In this document: piece by piece, positions 17,883-26,445 of the stretch
Layout: each line of letters opens with the position of its first letter
How positions within the stretch are numbered: the stretch's first letter is position 1
Assembly (NCBI RefSeq): GCF_000336675.1
Contig: NZ_AOMB01000032.1
Span: 62,001-126,000 of the forward strand
DNA length: 64,000 nt
Reading direction: 5' to 3'
Origin: Halococcus hamelinensis 100A6
Lineage (GTDB): Archaea; Halobacteriota; Halobacteria; Halobacteriales; Halococcaceae
Made by a program: the position numbers and the translations under genes
The notes under the pieces: model-generated
What the model saw: the letters and a program-made list of their open reading frames with translations, nothing else
Told to the model about the DNA's origin: nothing
The model's database searches: none

Positions 17883-18140
17883 TCATTCGTCCCGCGCCTC
17901 CCGCCGGTCCTGTTCGATGAGGGCCTGCTGAACCTGGTGGCGAAGCGGCGCGCCGTCGATATCGTACGGGAACCCCTCGACGGTCTCCTCGACGGCGATG
18001 GCGAGGCGCATCGCCTCCTTGACCGCCTCCGAGCGCGAGCCGGCGTGGTCGGGCCCGCAGCCGAGCGTCTCGTCGAACTCCCGGAGAACGTCGTCGTCCG
18101 CGCCGATCCAGATGCCGATCGTGGTGCCGTCCGAGGCCAT
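17883..18140 (-). CDS. Small ribbon-helix-helix (CopG/Arc-like) protein
   Basis: An 85-residue protein whose first half has the ribbon-helix-helix layout: a beta strand (TTIGIWIGADDDV), a helix (LREFDETLG) and, after a loop, a second helix starting SRSEAVKEAMRLAIAVEET. The C-terminal 35 residues are helical and may carry dimer or partner contacts. GACTAAAC at 18162-18169 (read on the minus strand as GTTTAGTC) is about 27 bp before the ATG at 18140, supporting a leaderless promoter. It points away from the DUF5805-like/integrase pair. Such proteins bind DNA as repressors or antitoxins; no toxin gene is next to it. Confidence 0.7.
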   Translation of the reverse strand: MASDGTTIGIWIGADDDVLREFDETLGCGPDHAGSRSEAVKEAMRLAIAVEETVEGFPYDIDGAPLRHQVQQALIEQDRREARDE

Positions 18141-18361
18141 GTCTCGACCTGGTTCGCGGGGGACTAAACACGCGGGATATCGCTTTCGTGATGCTCGGCG
18201 GTCCGCTCGTGGTTGGGATTGTCGGGGCCGCTCTGGACTTCCCTTGGAGAGGCTCACCGCTCGCGCTACGGATCGATCCGGTCGTTCCAAGGGTTTATGA
18301 CGTTCGAGACTCAGCGGGAAGTGACCACGTTGCCAGAACGAACTCGAAAACCGAGTCCGAT

Positions 18362-18414
18362 CCTGCAAGGCTGCAAGGCTAATCTTGCAGGCCTGTTCCA
18401 GTAGACCTGCAAGG
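18362..18414. repeat. Iteron-like cluster of CCTGCAAGG words
   Basis: Three direct copies (CCTGCAAGG at 18362, GCTGCAAGG at 18370, CCTGCAAGG at 18406) and one inverted copy (CTTGCAGGC at 18384) occur within 53 bp, about 120 bp upstream of the ribbon-helix-helix/recombinase pair. The arrangement resembles an operator or recombination accessory site. Which protein binds it is unknown. Confidence 0.55.
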
Positions 18415-18530
18415 ACGCGCGAAAAACGCATGACGTGAAAGGGGTAAGCGAAAACGCTCTGTGAAAATAAGAGACCTTATCCTGTGTTAGTGCCGAAGAT
18501 TGATGCCGGTGGCGTGCGAGGAGTCGATCG

Positions 18531-18914
18531 ATGGTCGACACCGAGGCGACGGTCAGGATGAAGGTTCCCTCGTACCAACGGGAGGAGTGGCGGGCGCACG
18601 CCGACGAACTCGGGATGAGCCAGAGCGAGTTCGTCAGGTCGATGGTCCAGGCCGGACGTCACGGGTTCGACCTCGATACCGAAACCGGGGAACCCCGTTC
18701 TGACGATGCGACCCCAGGGGTCGACGACCTCGAAACACGGGTCCTCGACGTTCTGGACGAGGAGTCCCGTTCGTGGGACGAGATCGTCGGAGCGCTCACC
18801 AAGGACCTCGAAGACCGGCTCGAAACCACCCTTCAGCGCCTCCAGCGCGAGGGGCGCGTCCAGTACAACGGCCGTCGGGGTGGCTACGCCGTGACCGGGA
18901 CGGATGTCGACTGA
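18531..18914 (+). CDS. Ribbon-helix-helix plus C-terminal helical-domain regulator (DUF5805-like)
   Basis: A 127-residue protein with two parts. Residues 5-45 form a ribbon-helix-helix DNA-binding unit (ATVRMKVPSYQREEWRAHAD then GMSQSEFVRSMVQAGRHG). Residues about 64-124 (VDDLETRVLDVLDEESRSWD then LETTLQRLQREGRVQYNGRR) resemble a winged-helix with its wing. From memory this matches haloarchaeal DUF5805 proteins found next to integrases; not checked. GGAG about 7 nt before the ATG may act as a Shine-Dalgarno, since no TATA box sits at the leaderless distance. It overlaps the recombinase start by 11 bp, so the two are co-translated and the protein is a candidate regulator or directionality factor for it. 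Confidence 0.78.
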   Translation: MVDTEATVRMKVPSYQREEWRAHADELGMSQSEFVRSMVQAGRHGFDLDTETGEPRSDDATPGVDDLETRVLDVLDEESRSWDEIVGALTKDLEDRLETTLQRLQREGRVQYNGRRGGYAVTGTDVD

Positions 18915-19932
18915 GACGGTCTCGCCGGACGACCCGGTCGCGTACTTCCTCCAGAACCTCGAATATCAGGGGCGCTCCGAGCGCACCCGTGCGGCGTACG
19001 AACGTGTGCTCCGTCGATTCGAACGGTTTCTCGACGACTCGGCGGGGCGGACGCTCGCCGAAGCCGGCGAGCACGAGTGTATGGCCTGGGTGCACTCCTT
19101 GCGAACGGACCTGGCTCGGAGCACGGTGGCGACCTACGCGACGTATCTCCACCGGTTCTACACCTACATGGCCCGCGTCGGTGCCTTCGAGGCCAACCCG
19201 ATGGCGCTCGTGGTCGAGGGGATGGACGAGACGATCGACAAGAACCCTCACCGACGGGATATCTCGTTGTCCGCGATGCGGGCGTTCGTCGCCGACATCC
19301 ACCATCCCCTCGACCGGGCCCTCGTGGTGACGCTGCTGAAGACCGGAATGCGCGTCGGCGAGCTCTGTAACCTCGATCTACGGGACCTCACGCTGGCCGA
19401 CGACGAGCTCGCCGCTCGACTCCCCCTCGGAAGTAGAGCGCTCCAGGACCGCGAAAACGCGGTCTACGTCAGAAGCGACGTCTCGAAGGGGGCTGTCGTC
19501 AACGGCGAGGAACGACGCGCCTCGAACAAACGGAAACGAGCGACCGTGGTCCCGGTCGACGGGGAACTCCGCTCGACCCTCCGGTGCTGGTTCGCCATCC
19601 GGCCGGATACGACCTCACCCGCCGAACCGCTGTTCCTCAACACCGGCCGCAAGTGGGGTGAACGCCTCACACCGGCGATGGTGGGTCGGATCGTGCGGGA
19701 ACACGCCCGAGAAAACGACTGGTACCGAACGGGTGGCGGGGCGAGCGAAAACGTCACCCCCCACTACTTCCGGCATTTCTTTACGACGCACCTCCGTGAC
19801 CGTACCGGCGACCGCGGCATCGTGAAGTACCTCCGCGGTGACGTCGCCAGCGACGTCATCGACACCTACACCCACGACTGGGGTGGCCGGGTTCGCGAGC
19901 GATACTTGTCAAATATTTATAAGCTATTCTGA
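18904..19932 (+). CDS. Tyrosine recombinase / XerC-D-type integrase
   Basis: A 342-residue site-specific recombinase. Residues 10-105 form the SAM-like core-binding domain (RTRAAYERVLRRFERFLDD). The catalytic domain follows with Arg150 in LLKTGMRVGELCNL, a Lys-bearing beta hairpin near 200 (RRASNKRKRATVVPVDG), the H-x-x-R box at His287/Arg290 in PHYFRHFFTTHLRD, and the nucleophile Tyr322 in VIDTYTHDW. All key residues are present, so it should be active. The ATG at 18904 lies within the end of the upstream regulator gene. Haloarchaeal members of this type occur on proviruses, plasmids and genomic islands; no tRNA gene or clear attachment duplication was found here. Confidence 0.92.
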   Translation: MSTETVSPDDPVAYFLQNLEYQGRSERTRAAYERVLRRFERFLDDSAGRTLAEAGEHECMAWVHSLRTDLARSTVATYATYLHRFYTYMARVGAFEANPMALVVEGMDETIDKNPHRRDISLSAMRAFVADIHHPLDRALVVTLLKTGMRVGELCNLDLRDLTLADDELAARLPLGSRALQDRENAVYVRSDVSKGAVVNGEERRASNKRKRATVVPVDGELRSTLRCWFAIRPDTTSPAEPLFLNTGRKWGERLTPAMVGRIVREHARENDWYRTGGGASENVTPHYFRHFFTTHLRDRTGDRGIVKYLRGDVASDVIDTYTHDWGGRVRERYLSNIYKLF

Positions 19933-20167
19933 CGGTCCGGTGATACTATCACGTCTCATCTCGAACTCGTAAATCATATGCTGTTATATGAACACGGCAC
20001 CTGGGAAGTGCAGGAGCCTGGTCGGACCGGTTTTCTCGATACCGAGCGCGTGTAGGCGTTCGTCGTTGGCTTGGGACGATGACCACCGAGCCGTATAGCA
20101 GTTTTTCCCGTCTCGGCCCAATGCAATTTACCGAACATTAATCAGGATCGATGCCGTCGGTTGTGGC

Positions 20168-21241
20168 ATGACATCACTTGACGATGTTTTTATCGTGGAT
20201 GCGGTGTGCCACGCGTACGACCAGACCGAGGCGAACTACCGGGTGCCCGAATATGCAGCACAGGTGGTACAGATCGGCGTCGGCTTGGAGAACGCGATGC
20301 CGGACGGTTACGCACGCACGGAGGAAACCTTTCTCAGCGACTGGGCCATCGAGAACACGGAGAACGCGCTCTTCCGTGAAAGTCAGACGGATTTCAGCGT
20401 CATCCATCCACAGTCCATTGCGGCGTTCCACGACGGCCTTACCGCGCTCGATAAAGCGATCGCCTACCAGGAACGCAACCCGTACCGTGGCGCGGCGCTC
20501 GCCAGCATCGACGCTGTTGGGACGGACGACCCCGAGGCAGAACTGACGCGTCAGGTCGACGAGTTCGACCCCCACGGCGTGAAGGTCTATCCCTCTTACT
20601 GGGAGGAGGATGGGACCCACCATCCATTCAAAATGGACGATCCCGAGACCGCGTTCCCACTCTGGGAACGCGCGAGCGACCTCGGTCTCGACGTCGTCGC
20701 CGTCCACAAGGCCCTCCCGTTCGGCGCTGCCCCGATGGACTCCTACAAGGTCGGCGACGTCGAAGAAGCCGCCAACTGCTTCCCCGAACTCAACTTCGAG
20801 ATCGTCCACGGCGGATTGACGTTCGCCAAGGAGACCGGTTGGCAGATCGCCCGCCACTCGAACGTGTACGTCAACCTCGAACTCACCCTTGCGGAGGCCG
20901 TGACGACGCCGAAAACGTTCACCGAGACGTTTCAGGACCTCCTCTACGCTGGCGGGAAACACGCGGTCGACAAGATCCTCTGGGGAACCGGTGCGCCACA
21001 CTTCCATCCCCAGCTCCTCCTAGAGCGATTCTGGGAGTTCGACTTCCCCGAGATGGAGAGCTTCTCCGGGAGCTTCACGATCACGGAGGACGACAAGCGG
21101 AAGATCCTCGGGGCGAACTTTGCGGAGGCGCACAACTTCGACCTCGACGAACTGAAAGACCGAGCCGCGAAGGGCGAGTCCAGCACCGGGGAGACAGTGG
21201 CCGAACCGTGGTCGACGACGGACTTCGAGGTGGCATCGTGA
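20168..21241 (+). CDS. Amidohydrolase_2-family protein, diiron-monooxygenase-associated type
   Basis: A 357-residue TIM-barrel protein of the amidohydrolase_2 superfamily. It keeps barrel landmarks (FIVDAVCHAYDQ at 8-19, HGVKVYPSYWEE near 137, DVVAVHKALPFG near 175, FEIVHGGLTF near 211, KILWGTGAPHFHP near 273). However, the usual HxH start reads C-H-A-Y, and the usual GSDxP Asp position reads G-T-G-A-P. This variant resembles the amidohydrolase encoded beside soluble diiron monooxygenases (propane or mim type) in actinobacteria; that match is from memory. Its stop overlaps the GTG start of the DUF59 gene. No monooxygenase gene is in the window, so the pair is an orphan here. Confidence 0.85.
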   Translation: MTSLDDVFIVDAVCHAYDQTEANYRVPEYAAQVVQIGVGLENAMPDGYARTEETFLSDWAIENTENALFRESQTDFSVIHPQSIAAFHDGLTALDKAIAYQERNPYRGAALASIDAVGTDDPEAELTRQVDEFDPHGVKVYPSYWEEDGTHHPFKMDDPETAFPLWERASDLGLDVVAVHKALPFGAAPMDSYKVGDVEEAANCFPELNFEIVHGGLTFAKETGWQIARHSNVYVNLELTLAEAVTTPKTFTETFQDLLYAGGKHAVDKILWGTGAPHFHPQLLLERFWEFDFPEMESFSGSFTITEDDKRKILGANFAEAHNFDLDELKDRAAKGESSTGETVAEPWSTTDFEVAS

Positions 21242-21618
21242 CGACAACAGCGGCCGTCCGCGATGCGCTTCGGGGGATCGTGGACCCGTGCAGCGTGGCG
21301 ACGGGGTCCAACCTCGACATCGTCGAGATGGGGCTCGTCGAATCGATCGACGTCTCCGACGGACACGCCCGGGTCGGGATGCGACTCACGACGCCCGCGT
21401 GCCACATGGGTCCGTACTTCATCAAGGAGACCAAGGAGCGCGTCGGCGCGCTTCACGATGTAGAGTCGGTATCACTCGATACCGACGGTGGCTTCGAGTG
21501 GTCCGAGGACATGATGACCGACGATGCCAAGGAACGCCGTCAGGCAGTCCTCGACGAACAGGAACGACGCTACCGCGAGGAGATCGAGGCCGAGCGTCGT
21601 TCGGTCGTTCGAGAGTAG
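21238..21618 (+). CDS. DUF59 / MIP18-like metal-sulfur cluster assembly factor
   Basis: A 126-residue protein. Residues 5-90 form the DUF59 (PaaD/SufT/MIP18) alpha-beta domain: VRDALRGIVDPCSVATGSNL, then VEMGLVESIDVSDGHARVGM and LTTPACHMGPYFIKETKERV with the family Cys at about 56. The last 35 residues are a charged helix (ERRQAVLDEQERRYREEIEA). The start is a GTG at 21238 inside the end of the amidohydrolase gene, and no ATG lies nearby, so translation is coupled. DUF59 proteins help mature iron-containing enzymes. Together with the amidohydrolase it forms the accessory pair known from diiron monooxygenase loci. Confidence 0.85.
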   Translation: MTTTAAVRDALRGIVDPCSVATGSNLDIVEMGLVESIDVSDGHARVGMRLTTPACHMGPYFIKETKERVGALHDVESVSLDTDGGFEWSEDMMTDDAKERRQAVLDEQERRYREEIEAERRSVVRE

Positions 21619-21936
21619 CGACGAAGCGAGCGATCCCATCGCCCTTCTATCGAGCAGCGCTTCGCCGAGTTTCGGGCTGTCGCTGAACGAACGCTGGAGG
21701 TGTCTCAATATTTAGCGCAGGTGAGTCCATGGCGTCGCACGGCGACACGACGACCGGTTGGCGATCGCGCTCGACCGTCATCCCCTCGACCAGGTCGACC
21801 GCACCGCCCTCGACACGGATCGAGGGTTGGGACGAGTACACGGTCGTTACCACGCTGGACCCCATCCCGATTATCAAATAGAAACTCTAAAATAGCAGAA
21901 CTTATTAAGAACGAATATCTTGATAACAATATAACG
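21619..21936. other. Intergenic region with AT-rich promoter for the ABC importer
   Basis: Bases 21878-21936 are AT-rich, with CTTATTAAG at 21901-21909 about 32 bp before the importer start. On the minus strand a 72-codon frame from an ATG at 21865 to 21647 (MGSSVVTTVYSSQPSIRVEG onward) looks mildly protein-like, but there is no independent support for it. Confidence 0.4.
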
Positions 21937-23028
21937 ATGTACGAACGCACTCGACGACGGGTTCTCACGGCGAGCGGGACGGCAGCCCTCTCCGTGATGG
22001 GGCTGTCCGGCTGCGTCGGTCGAAGCAGTCCGAGCGGTAACGACAGCGCCAGCAGCACCAACAACAAGGGGGAAACCAGCCGTGCCGGCGGTGGGAGGAG
22101 TGGTGGAAAGCTCACGGTCGCCTACGTGCCGATCTACCCGAACATGCAGCACTACATCATGCAGGAGGAGGGCTACTACGACTCCCTCGCGACCGAGGTT
22201 ACGGCCAAGCGTTTCTCCGACGGCCCGAGCGTGGTCAAGGCGTTCGCGAGCGACGAGGTCGACATCGCGCTGTTCGGTGTCACGCCGGCCATGGTGCTCA
22301 CCGACAAGAGCAAGCAAGCCGACGTTCTGGCGGCGAACAGCCGGAACGGCTTCCGGGCGATGGCGACGAACGCGTTCGCCGACCTGTACGCGGACCGAGA
22401 GGGCGACGCGTTCGCGGCGTTCGAAAAGCAGGAGGGCCGGAAAGTGAAGTTCGGGGTCCCGCCGGACGGGAGCGTGCCGGATATCACCCTTCGTTACTGG
22501 ATCGAACGGGACCTCGGTCTGGGGGAACTGGAGTCGGTCGTGGAGAAGGTGACGGTGTCCCCGGCGAAGGCCCCACGGACGATGGGGAGCGGCGGGGTCG
22601 ATGCGACGATGATCCAGGAGCCGTTCGCGACGGTGATCGAAAACGAGCGGGGCTTCGGGGAGGTCGCCTGGTCGGGCGACGTCCTTCCGGGACACCCGGT
22701 CACGGTCACGTTCGTCCAGAACAGCGTTCCGAGAGACGTCGCCGAAGGGTTCGTCGAACAGCACAGCAAGGCGACGCAGTTCGTCCGGGAGAACCCGGCG
22801 AAGGCGGCTGCGGACGCCGCGGCGGTCATCGGGTCCGGTGTCAACGCTGACCTGGCCCGGAGAGCGATCGACTCGCGAGCTTCCGACTTCCTCTCGGACC
22901 CTCGCGAGGTACGAACGCAGTCCGAGGAGATGGCCGAACTCGTCGAGGAGGTCGGGAACACCGAGTCGACGGTTTCGCCGAAGCGGCTCTTCGACTTCGG
23001 CGTCTACGATGGAGTCTCGGAGCGATGA
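21937..23028 (+). CDS. ABC substrate-binding lipoprotein, NMT1/SsuA-like
   Basis: A 363-residue secreted binding protein. A Tat signal ([12 protein letters not shown]) and lipobox (LSGC, Cys26) start it, followed by a Ser/Asn/Gly-rich linker to about 55. The mature part begins [19 protein letters not shown] and contains [20 protein letters not shown] near 98-117 and [20 protein letters not shown] near 214, features of NMT1/THI5-like binding proteins for nitrate, sulfonates, taurine or pyrimidine precursors. The ATG at 21937 is used because the signal peptide begins there. It overlaps the permease gene by 4 bp and heads a three-gene importer operon. Substrate unknown. Confidence 0.88.
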   Translation: MYERTRRRVLTASGTAALSVMGLSGCVGRSSPSGNDSASSTNNKGETSRAGGGRSGGKLTVAYVPIYPNMQHYIMQEEGYYDSLATEVTAKRFSDGPSVVKAFASDEVDIALFGVTPAMVLTDKSKQADVLAANSRNGFRAMATNAFADLYADREGDAFAAFEKQEGRKVKFGVPPDGSVPDITLRYWIERDLGLGELESVVEKVTVSPAKAPRTMGSGGVDATMIQEPFATVIENERGFGEVAWSGDVLPGHPVTVTFVQNSVPRDVAEGFVEQHSKATQFVRENPAKAAADAAAVIGSGVNADLARRAIDSRASDFLSDPREVRTQSEEMAELVEEVGNTESTVSPKRLFDFGVYDGVSER

Positions 23029-23873
23029 GCGTCGGAACCGGCGACGCCGACTCGGCCACGGAAAAGCGGTCGTTCCCCGATCTGAACCCAGGCCGGATCG
23101 TGAGAGGGACCCTCGGGACCGCCGGATTTCTCGTGCTCTGGTGGGTCGCGTCGTCGCTGGTCGAACCGGCGTATCTCCTCCCGAGCCCGGCGGCGGCGGC
23201 AAGCGCCTTCGTCGAGCAGCTCACGATGAGCGCGTGGTTCACCGTCCCGCTGGTCGGTACCGAGATCCGAACGTCACGCATGGTGGTGAAACTCGCTCAG
23301 ACCCTGCTCCACTACGTTCCGGGGCTGCTCGTCGGTGCCTCGTCCGGTATCGCGTTCGGGATCGCCCTCGGCTGGAGCGGGCGGCTCGACGACGCGCTGA
23401 CGCCGGTCGTGCGGGTCCTCCGGCCGATCCCGCCGCTGGCGTGGGTCGTGTTCGCGATCGTGTGGTTCGGGATCGGACACGCCGGGGCGGCGTTCATCGT
23501 CTTCGTCGGCGCGTTCTGGATCAACGTCTACGGGGCGTACAGCGGCGTCGAGGACACGCCGGGGCGGCTCACGGAGGTCGCGTCGAGCCTCGGGGTGCGG
23601 GCGGACCTCGGGATGATCCGTCACGTCGTGTTGCCGAGCGCCGCCCCGCAGATCCTGACGAGCTTCCGGACGAGCATCGGCCGGTGTCTGATGATCGTCG
23701 TGGGCGCGGAGCTCTTCGGGGCCCCCGGGGTCGGCTACGAGATACTCAACGCCTCGAACAACCTCGCGATGGACACCAGCGTCGCGTACATGCTGGTGAT
23801 CAGCCTCGTCTATCTCGTGACCGACGGGGCGTTCCGCGGTCTCGAAGGGAGGATGCTCGCATGGCGCGAGTGA
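23025..23873 (+). CDS. ABC permease, SsuC/TauC/NrtB-like
   Basis: A 282-residue membrane subunit of the importer. Six hydrophobic segments are visible. The cytoplasmic EAA loop lies near 185-205 ([20 protein letters not shown] and [18 protein letters not shown]), where the ATPase docks. [20 protein letters not shown] near 35-54 is the typical entry of this permease class. The ATG at 23025 overlaps the binding-protein stop (ATGA), and its own stop lies inside the ATPase start region, so all three are co-translated. Nothing points to a specific substrate. Confidence 0.9.
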   Translation: MSVGTGDADSATEKRSFPDLNPGRIVRGTLGTAGFLVLWWVASSLVEPAYLLPSPAAAASAFVEQLTMSAWFTVPLVGTEIRTSRMVVKLAQTLLHYVPGLLVGASSGIAFGIALGWSGRLDDALTPVVRVLRPIPPLAWVVFAIVWFGIGHAGAAFIVFVGAFWINVYGAYSGVEDTPGRLTEVASSLGVRADLGMIRHVVLPSAAPQILTSFRTSIGRCLMIVVGAELFGAPGVGYEILNASNNLAMDTSVAYMLVISLVYLVTDGAFRGLEGRMLAWRE

Positions 23874-24727
23874 GCGACGGCGAGCCGGGACGGACCGACG
23901 ACTACACAACCGACGACTGCACGACCGCCACCGAACGTGCCGACGGAGCGGACCGGGCCAACGAGACGCCGGTGGTCCTCGTCGACGGGGTGAGCAAGCG
24001 CTACGAATCCGAGCGCCAGTCGGTACAGGCGCTCGACGACGTCCGGTTCACCGTCGAGACCGGCGAGTTCGTCTGTCTCGTCGGGCCGTCGGGCTGTGGA
24101 AAGACGACCCTCCTCCGAGCGGTCGCGGGGCTCGAAACGCCGACGAACGGGGCGGTCGTGGTCGACGGCGAGCGGGTCGAGGGACCGGGAACCGACCGCG
24201 GGATGGTGTTCCAGGAGTACGGCCTGTTCCCGTGGCTCACCGTCCAGGAGAACGTCTGTTTCGGGCTCGAACGCCAGGGAATGGCGCGAGAGGCCTGTGA
24301 CAACCGGTGTTACGAGATGCTCGACCTCGTCGGGCTCGACGGGTTCGCCGATGCCTACCCGAAAGAACTGAGCGGCGGCATGAAACAGCGGGTCGCCGTC
24401 GCCCGCGCGCTCGCCGTCGACCCCGAGATCCTCCTGCTGGACGAACCGTTCGGGAGCGTCGACGCGCGGACTCGCGAGCGGCTCCAGAACGAACTCCTCG
24501 ATATCTGGCGAACGACCGAGAAAACGACGCTGTTCGTGACCCACGAGGTCGACGAGGCCGTCGTTCTCGGCGACCGGGTCCTCGTCATGGGTGCCGACCC
24601 CGGCCGGGTAGTGGAGACGGTCGACGTCGACCTCCCGCGACCACGCTCGCGAACGGACGAGGCGTTCGTCGCGTACACCGAACGGGTCCGCTCGCTCATC
24701 GGCGGCGGGACGACCGATCGGTTTTAA
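23861..24727 (+). CDS. ABC ATP-binding protein, SsuB/TauB/NrtD-like
   Basis: A 288-residue ATPase. After an acidic, Thr-rich N-terminal tail of about 35 residues it shows Walker [12 protein letters not shown] near 75-85, the Q-loop [10 protein letters not shown] near 121, the ABC signature [15 protein letters not shown] near 169-183, Walker [13 protein letters not shown] near 190 and switch His [11 protein letters not shown] near 226. [12 protein letters not shown] is characteristic of the nitrate/sulfonate/taurine group. The ATG at 23861 overlaps the permease by 13 bp. It ends 24 bp before the NikR-like gene, whose own TATA-like TTTTAAC lies in the end of this gene. Confidence 0.92.
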   Translation: MARVSDGEPGRTDDYTTDDCTTATERADGADRANETPVVLVDGVSKRYESERQSVQALDDVRFTVETGEFVCLVGPSGCGKTTLLRAVAGLETPTNGAVVVDGERVEGPGTDRGMVFQEYGLFPWLTVQENVCFGLERQGMAREACDNRCYEMLDLVGLDGFADAYPKELSGGMKQRVAVARALAVDPEILLLDEPFGSVDARTRERLQNELLDIWRTTEKTTLFVTHEVDEAVVLGDRVLVMGADPGRVVETVDVDLPRPRSRTDEAFVAYTERVRSLIGGGTTDRF

Positions 24728-24751
24728 CAATTCGAAGGTCTAATTTATCAC

Positions 24752-25186
24752 ATGGAAGTCGTGAGCGTCTCGATGACGGACACCCTGCTCGACCGGATCG
24801 ACGGGTTCGCGGACGAACACGGGTACGCGGGTCGAAGCGAGGTGATGCGCGAAGCGGCACGGGGGCTGCTCGACGAGTTCGACGACGACCGACTCGCGGA
24901 CCGTGAACTGATGAGTACGGTCTCCGCGCTGTTCGAGTACGACAGCCCCCGCGTCGAGACCCGGATGCGGCGTCTCCGACACGAGTACGACGACCTCCTC
25001 GCCTCGACCACGCACGACTGCGTCGGCGAGGAGCACGGCTGCATGGAATCGTTCGTTCTCGAAGGCGACCTCGAGGAGATCTCGTCATTCGTCAGGAAGG
25101 TTCGCGCCGTGGACGAAGCGCTGACCGTCGAGTACACCCTCCTCCCCATCGAGCCCATCGACGAGCGACCCGTCCACACCGAGTGA
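24752..25186 (+). CDS. NikR-like metal-responsive ribbon-helix-helix regulator
   Basis: A 144-residue regulator with NikR architecture. Residues 1-45 are a ribbon-helix-helix (VVSVSMTDTLLDRIDGFADE, then GRSEVMREAARGLL). Residues 55-140 form an ACT-like metal-binding domain. His77, His88, Cys90 and Cys97, plus His95, fall close to the E. coli NikR ligands His76, His87, His89 and Cys95, so a metal site is likely, though one His is replaced by Cys. It directly follows the NMT1-type ABC importer and may control it and itself. The metal could be nickel, cobalt or another thiophilic ion. Family assignment is strong; the regulon is inference. Confidence 0.85.
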   Translation: MEVVSVSMTDTLLDRIDGFADEHGYAGRSEVMREAARGLLDEFDDDRLADRELMSTVSALFEYDSPRVETRMRRLRHEYDDLLASTTHDCVGEEHGCMESFVLEGDLEEISSFVRKVRAVDEALTVEYTLLPIEPIDERPVHTE

Positions 25187-25260
25187 AGTCGTAAATCAAC
25201 GATAATCGGCTTCAGACGACCGCAGACATCCTTTTCCGACCGGCTCCACAAGCAAGAGCG

Positions 25261-26022
25261 ATGGCAATCGACACCGACCAGATAGACGGTTCGACGGCGG
25301 TCGTCACCGGTGCGTCCTCCGGGATCGGCGAAGCGACGGCCAGTGCGCTCGCCGACGAGGGGGCGAACGTCGTTCTCGCCGCACGCCGCGAGGACGAACT
25401 CGAATCGCTCGCCGACGCGATCGAAGCCGACGGCGGCCGCGCGCTCGCCGTCCCCACCGACGTCACGAACGAGGACGACCTCGACGCGCTCGTCGACGCC
25501 GCGCTGGAGACCTTCGGGACGATCGATATCCTCGTGAACAACGCCGGCGTGATGCTCCTCGAACCCGTCGAGCGCGCCGACCGCGAGAACTTCCGGCAGA
25601 TGGTCGAGGTCAACCTCCTCGGGCTGATGAACCTCACCCACGCCGTCCTCCCGGTGATGCAGGACCAGGGGAGCGGCCACATCGTCAACGTCTCCTCGAC
25701 GGCCGGTCGGCAGGCGAACGCGAACTCCTCGGGCTACAACGCGACGAAGTTCGGTGTCAACGGGTTCACCGAGGCGCTCCGCCAGGAGGTCACGGGGGAG
25801 GGGGTCCGCACGACGATAATCGAGCCCGGCGCGGTCGAGACCGAACTCCCGGAGCACATCCCCGACGAGGAGGTCAAAGAGCAGATGGAGGAGGGCCTGT
25901 TCGATTCGATGACACCACTCCAGAGCGAGGACATCGCGCGGGCGGTCGCCTACGCCGTGACCCAGCCCCAGCACGTCAGCATCAACGAGATGCTGGTTCG
26001 GCCGACCGACCAGCAGCGCTGA
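25261..26022 (+). CDS. Short-chain dehydrogenase/reductase (YdfG-like)
   Basis: A 253-residue classical SDR oxidoreductase using NAD(P)H. It has the cofactor motif TGASSGIG near 16-23, NNAG near 91-94, catalytic Ser in VNVSSTAGRQ near 142, and Tyr/Lys in YNATK near 155-159. A basic pair after the second strand (AARREDE near 41) favours NADP over NAD. The family handles short-chain alcohols, serine or 3-hydroxy acids, so the substrate is open. It stands alone between the NikR-like gene and the PRC-barrel gene, with no overlap with either. Confidence 0.9.
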   Translation: MAIDTDQIDGSTAVVTGASSGIGEATASALADEGANVVLAARREDELESLADAIEADGGRALAVPTDVTNEDDLDALVDAALETFGTIDILVNNAGVMLLEPVERADRENFRQMVEVNLLGLMNLTHAVLPVMQDQGSGHIVNVSSTAGRQANANSSGYNATKFGVNGFTEALRQEVTGEGVRTTIIEPGAVETELPEHIPDEEVKEQMEEGLFDSMTPLQSEDIARAVAYAVTQPQHVSINEMLVRPTDQQR

Positions 26023-26114
26023 CGAAGGCCATCCACACGAGCGGTAGGGAGCACCGCGGGCCGGGGGCTTCCGCGAGACGCAACTACTCGTCCGCCGATC
26101 GGGACCGTTTCGGT

Positions 26115-26444
26115 ATGAAGTTCGAGGAGAGCGACGAGGGGAAACGGGTCGTCGACCGGGAGGGGAACGTCATCGGCGAGGTCGCGACCGTCCGCGACGG
26201 CATCGGCTACGTGAGGAAGACCGGCGAGGAGAGCGTTATCGACGCCATCACGACGAGTCTCGGCTGGGACGACAGCGCTATCCAGGAGCTCGAACGCGAA
26301 CACGTGGACGCCATCGACGACACCGAAGTGCGGCTCCGGGCGTTCTGGAGCGGCCCGAGCGGCCGGCGAGGATTTATACCGACGTCCGTTATCCCCTCTC
26401 GATGGTGCGACCGTTCGAAACCGTTCGTCGCAGGGGCGGGATAG
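26115..26444 (+). CDS. PRC-barrel-like domain protein
   Basis: A 109-residue protein. Residues 1-75 match haloarchaeal PRC-barrel proteins (ESDEGKRVVDREGNVIGEVA, then RDGIGYVRKTG and SLGWDDS with a closing EHVDAIDDTEVRLR). The last 35 residues (from about AFWSGPSGRRGF) look unlike the family and may be read-through into former non-coding DNA; a frameshift or lost stop near 26340 would explain it. The small membrane-protein gene begins 2 bp after its stop, and a TATA-like GATTTATACC lies inside its 3' end at 26370-26379. Function of single PRC-barrel proteins in archaea is not established. Confidence 0.7.
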   Translation: MKFEESDEGKRVVDREGNVIGEVATVRDGIGYVRKTGEESVIDAITTSLGWDDSAIQELEREHVDAIDDTEVRLRAFWSGPSGRRGFIPTSVIPSRWCDRSKPFVAGAG

Positions 26445-26445
26445 C

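Noticed and set aside
21647-21877. Minus-strand frame of up to 76 codons ahead of the ABC importer
   Set aside because: It looks slightly protein-like but has no family match by eye, no clear promoter, and short chance frames are common at this G+C.
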